Part shown: positions 6,274 to 8,081 of the stretch, piece after piece | Position numbering within the stretch: position 1 is the stretch's first letter | Layout of the letters: every line of letters begins with the position of its first letter | Source of the DNA: Candidatus Dadabacteria bacterium RIFCSPHIGHO2_12_FULL_53_21 | Lineage (GTDB): Bacteria > Desulfobacterota_D > UBA1144 > Nemesobacterales > UBA2774 | Length of the DNA: 8,081 nucleotides | Direction: 5' to 3' | Assembly: GCA_001775255.1 (NCBI GenBank) | Contig: MFCJ01000016.1 | Coordinates: forward strand, 1,514-9,594 | Notes under the pieces: model-generated | Databases searched by the model: none | What the model was told of the DNA's origin: nothing | What the model saw: only the letters and a program-made list of their open reading frames with translations | Made by a program: the position numbers and the translations under genes

Positions 6274-6924
6274 ATGGTCAAAGGCAACACGATCGACGAA
6301 TTAAAATCCGAATATACCCGCAGGAAGGACTCGATAGAGGCGCAGCTCGGCGAGTTCAGGAAGATACGCGAGAGCGCGGACGATAGAAAAATATTCGAAG
6401 AGCTCGCATACTGCATCCTGACATCCGCCGTGGGGCCGAGGGTCGGGCTCAGGTCGCTCGAAGCGATAAGAGATATTCTACTCGAAGGCACGGCAGAGGA
6501 GACCGAAAGCAGACTGAAAGGTATCCATAAGTACCCCGAAAAAGCATATTATATAGTTCACACGCGAGAGTACCTGAAAAAAGAATTCGGCTTCGACCTG
6601 CGCGGCCTCGTCGATTCATTCCATGACCCAGAGGAAAGGAGGGACTTCTTCGCGTTGAATAAAGATATAAAAGGGCTCGGCTACACACAGGCGAGCCATT
6701 TCTTGAGGAACATCGGCTTCGGGGGATATGCGATACTCGATAAGAACGTGATTAAATCGCTCTACGATCTCGGTATAATAGATTCCCCGAAGCCGCCCTC
6801 GACGGGAAAGAAATATAAAGAGATAGAAAACAGGATGAAGTCGCTGGCCGGCGAGCTCGGAACAGGGTTAGACGAGCTCGACATGCTCCTCTGGAGCCTC
6901 AAAACAGGACGAATACCCGTATGA
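6274..6924 (+). CDS. Ogg2-type N-glycosylase/DNA lyase homologue with substituted catalytic lysine
   Basis: Helix-hairpin-helix base-excision repair protein of the archaeal-type 8-oxoguanine DNA glycosylase (Ogg2) family. From ATG 6274 it is 216 residues, near the usual length of about 207. Family marks are FEELAYCILTSAVG (41-54), the hairpin DIKGLGYTQASHFLRNIG (131-148), YAILDKNVI with Asp156 at the catalytic Asp position, and KYKEIENRM. In the family the hairpin normally reads G-x-G-Y-K, the Lys attacking C1' of the damaged nucleotide; here that residue is Thr138 (codon 6685-6687). The usual His after Asp-Arg/Lys is Asn, and the last residue is Val where Ogg2 enzymes usually end in Lys. The frame is intact and well kept, so this is not a simple pseudogene. 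ATG 6253 is an alternative start, but a small hairpin (6237-6256) would cover it; frames further upstream overlap the DUF4396 gene. No strong Shine-Dalgarno is visible for either start. Confidence 0.85.
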   Translation: MVKGNTIDELKSEYTRRKDSIEAQLGEFRKIRESADDRKIFEELAYCILTSAVGPRVGLRSLEAIRDILLEGTAEETESRLKGIHKYPEKAYYIVHTREYLKKEFGFDLRGLVDSFHDPEERRDFFALNKDIKGLGYTQASHFLRNIGFGGYAILDKNVIKSLYDLGIIDSPKPPSTGKKYKEIENRMKSLAGELGTGLDELDMLLWSLKTGRIPV

Positions 6925-6936
6925 TCGTGGAATGCT

Positions 6937-7659
6937 TTATTCGGGGAGCGGATTCCCGATACTGATGAATACCTCGGCGTATTCCATTACCGTAATACCC
7001 GCAGTTTCGTTGAAGACCGCCCTATACCTGTTGAGGCCCCTCATTCCGTCGGTGTAGTCCTTGTAATCGATCTGGCTCTTGTGGGCGTCTATTGCGGCTG
7101 TTTTTACGTGCATTTGAAGCGATATGTCTTCGATCCTGTCGTAGGCCGGGAAAGGGGTCCAGACTTCATAGCACCAGATCGCGGGACGGACGGGCATTTC
7201 GTCGGCAGGCATCCCCTTTATGGTCTCGAGCGCTATGGAGGACACAGCCCTGTGTGTCGGGTGCTTGTCGATCTCAGGATGCGGCATATAAATCTCTTCG
7301 GGCTTGAACCTATTTAATGCCCCTGTCAATTCCGATTGAAACTGATTCCTGTTTTCCCCGCTCTTCACGTCCTCGAGCCCGAGGAGTATCAGGTACTCGA
7401 CGCCAAGAATACCGACCGCTTCCCTTACCTCCGACTCCCGGAGCCGGGCGACCTCGTCCTCGCTGAGGCCGTATACGCTCGTACTCCTCCTCCCGTCGGT
7501 CACGACGAGGGAAACCACATCGACGCCGCTGTCGATGAGCTTCGACGCCGTGCCGCCCATGCCTATCTCCATGTCGTCGGGGTGCGGCGATATTATGAGG
7601 ACGTTCCTCTCCGGCATGGCTTTAGTATTCCTTGACAATTCGATCTTATCAATCACCAT
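6937..7659 (-). CDS. PIG-L/LmbE-family zinc-dependent N-deacetylase
   Basis: Probable cytoplasmic metal-dependent deacetylase of N-acetyl sugars or sugar conjugates, the family of MshB, BshB and LmbE. The protein is up to 240 residues. LIISPHPDDMEIGMGG (21-36) carries the metal and catalytic residues His26, Asp28 and Asp29. HPTHRAV (133-139) supplies the third ligand, His136, with Thr where HPDH has Asp. CYEVWTPFPAYD (163-174) and the Ser-Gln of DAHKSQIDY are also typical. The ATG at 7659 has no Shine-Dalgarno; ATG 7617 (residue 15, MPERNVLIISPHPDD) follows AAGGA by 11 bases and gives the more usual N-terminus, so the real protein may be 226 residues. It converges on the glycosylase gene 12 bases away and diverges from gatB. 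No glycosyltransferase for a thiol pathway is in view, so the substrate is open. Confidence 0.9.
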   Translation of the reverse strand: MVIDKIELSRNTKAMPERNVLIISPHPDDMEIGMGGTASKLIDSGVDVVSLVVTDGRRSTSVYGLSEDEVARLRESEVREAVGILGVEYLILLGLEDVKSGENRNQFQSELTGALNRFKPEEIYMPHPEIDKHPTHRAVSSIALETIKGMPADEMPVRPAIWCYEVWTPFPAYDRIEDISLQMHVKTAAIDAHKSQIDYKDYTDGMRGLNRYRAVFNETAGITVMEYAEVFISIGNPLPE

Positions 7660-7663
7660 TAAT
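7632..7663 (+). promoter_or_regulatory. Possible promoter for gatB, partly inside the deacetylase 5' end
   Basis: A perfect TTGACA lies at 7632-7637. The best AT-rich -10 candidate, ATTAAT (7658-7663), has four of six matches but a 20-base spacer, longer than ideal. If the deacetylase starts at 7617 this region is free intergenic sequence, which makes a promoter more plausible. Confidence 0.3.
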
Positions 7664-7671
7664 TTATCTGA

Positions 7672-7677
7672 AAGGAG
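7672..7677 (+). promoter_or_regulatory. Shine-Dalgarno of gatB
   Basis: AAGGAG lies ten bases before the ATG at 7688. It is the clearest right-block ribosome binding site and fixes the gatB start. Confidence 0.7.
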
Positions 7678-7687
7678 ACCAGACGAA

Positions 7688-8081
7688 ATGGATTACGAAC
7701 CGGTTATAGGGCTCGAGGTGCACGCGCAGCTCAAGACCAAGTCGAAAATATTCTCACCGGCCCCGACTGAGTTCGGCGCTCCGCCCAACTCGCAGGTCAA
7801 CCCCATATGCCTCGGGATGCCGGGCGTGCTTCCCGTGCTTAACGGGAAAGCCCTCGAGTACGCGGTGAAAGCCGCACTCGCCGTCAACTGCGAGATACAC
7901 GGCCGATCCCGGTTCGCCCGGAAAAACTACTTCTACCCGGACCTGCCGAAGGGCTACCAGATATCGCAATACGAAGAACCCTTTTCCACCGGCGGATGGC
8001 TCGACATCGGCGCAAACGGCGCTGCAAAGAAAATAAGGATAACCAGAATACACATGGAAGAGGACGCCGGGAAGCTCGTCC
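7688..8081 (+). CDS. gatB: Aspartyl/glutamyl-tRNA amidotransferase subunit B, N-terminal part
   Basis: GatB is the subunit of GatCAB that binds and phosphorylates Glu-tRNA(Gln) or Asp-tRNA(Asn) before GatA-supplied ammonia converts it to the amide. The visible 131 residues begin MDYEPVIGLEVHAQLKTKSK and include FGAPPNS, CLGMPGVLPVLNGKALEYA, the hallmark ARKNYFYPDLPKGYQISQYE, and IHMEEDAGKL at the cut edge. These are highly conserved across GatB. The segment that often carries zinc-binding cysteines (IFCxCS and CPVC) reads IFSPAPT and NPIC, so this copy seems to be of the non-zinc type seen in Gram-positive GatB. Start and Shine-Dalgarno are clear. gatA and gatC are not in the window, so their arrangement is unknown. 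Confidence 0.97.
   Translation, partial: MDYEPVIGLEVHAQLKTKSKIFSPAPTEFGAPPNSQVNPICLGMPGVLPVLNGKALEYAVKAALAVNCEIHGRSRFARKNYFYPDLPKGYQISQYEEPFSTGGWLDIGANGAAKKIRITRIHMEEDAGKLV

Noticed and set aside
1..8081. tRNA, rRNA, CRISPR array, insertion sequence or phage signals
   Set aside because: Gaps are short and contain no cloverleaf-like, tandem-repeat or terminal-inverted-repeat structure that I could find, and no protein resembles a transposase or integrase.

Overview
The window looks like a chromosomal segment of a Gram-negative bacterium. It encodes a FUSC-type inner-membrane exporter, an HlyD/EmrA-type membrane fusion protein and a lipoprotein, which together imply a double-membrane envelope. 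Coding sequence is moderately GC-rich by eye, yet uses ATA (Ile) and AGG (Arg) freely. That recalls deltaproteobacterial/Desulfobacterota-like or related environmental lineages, but I cannot place the taxon from eight kilobases. Genes are dense: the longest non-coding stretch is about 190 bases, and I see no RNA genes, insertion sequences, CRISPR arrays or phage genes.

Left block (1-5195, all minus strand). In transcription order it holds a 743-residue FUSC/AaeB-like exporter, a 421-residue CPA1 (NhaP-like) cation/proton antiporter, a small lipoprotein with an unrecognised C-x-C motif, and an HlyD-type membrane fusion protein whose C-terminus runs off the window. Exporter and fusion protein are the two halves normally adjacent in AaeAB-type aromatic-acid or drug efflux pumps. 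Here two other genes separate them. The gaps suggest several transcription units: a strong sigma70-like promoter precedes the antiporter, and an intrinsic-terminator-like hairpin with six Ts sits between the lipoprotein and the fusion protein.

Divergent control region (5196-5384). Two well-formed promoters lie back to back, each TTGACA-N18-GATAAT. One reads left into the exporter and one right into a DUF4396 membrane protein. Their -35 boxes form an inverted repeat with 12 bases between.

Right block (5385-8081). A DUF4396-type polytopic membrane protein with a regularly spaced Met/His loop is followed by an Ogg2-type 8-oxoguanine DNA glycosylase homologue. That homologue appears to lack both the catalytic lysine and the C-terminal lysine of the family. 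Convergent to it is a PIG-L/LmbE-type deacetylase. Divergent from the deacetylase is the start of gatB, a subunit of the Asp/Glu-tRNA amidotransferase, which is cut by the window end.

The points most worth checking are the substituted active site of the Ogg2 homologue, the split and interleaved efflux locus, and the two short leader ORFs that each end in an ATGA overlap with an SD-less membrane transporter gene.
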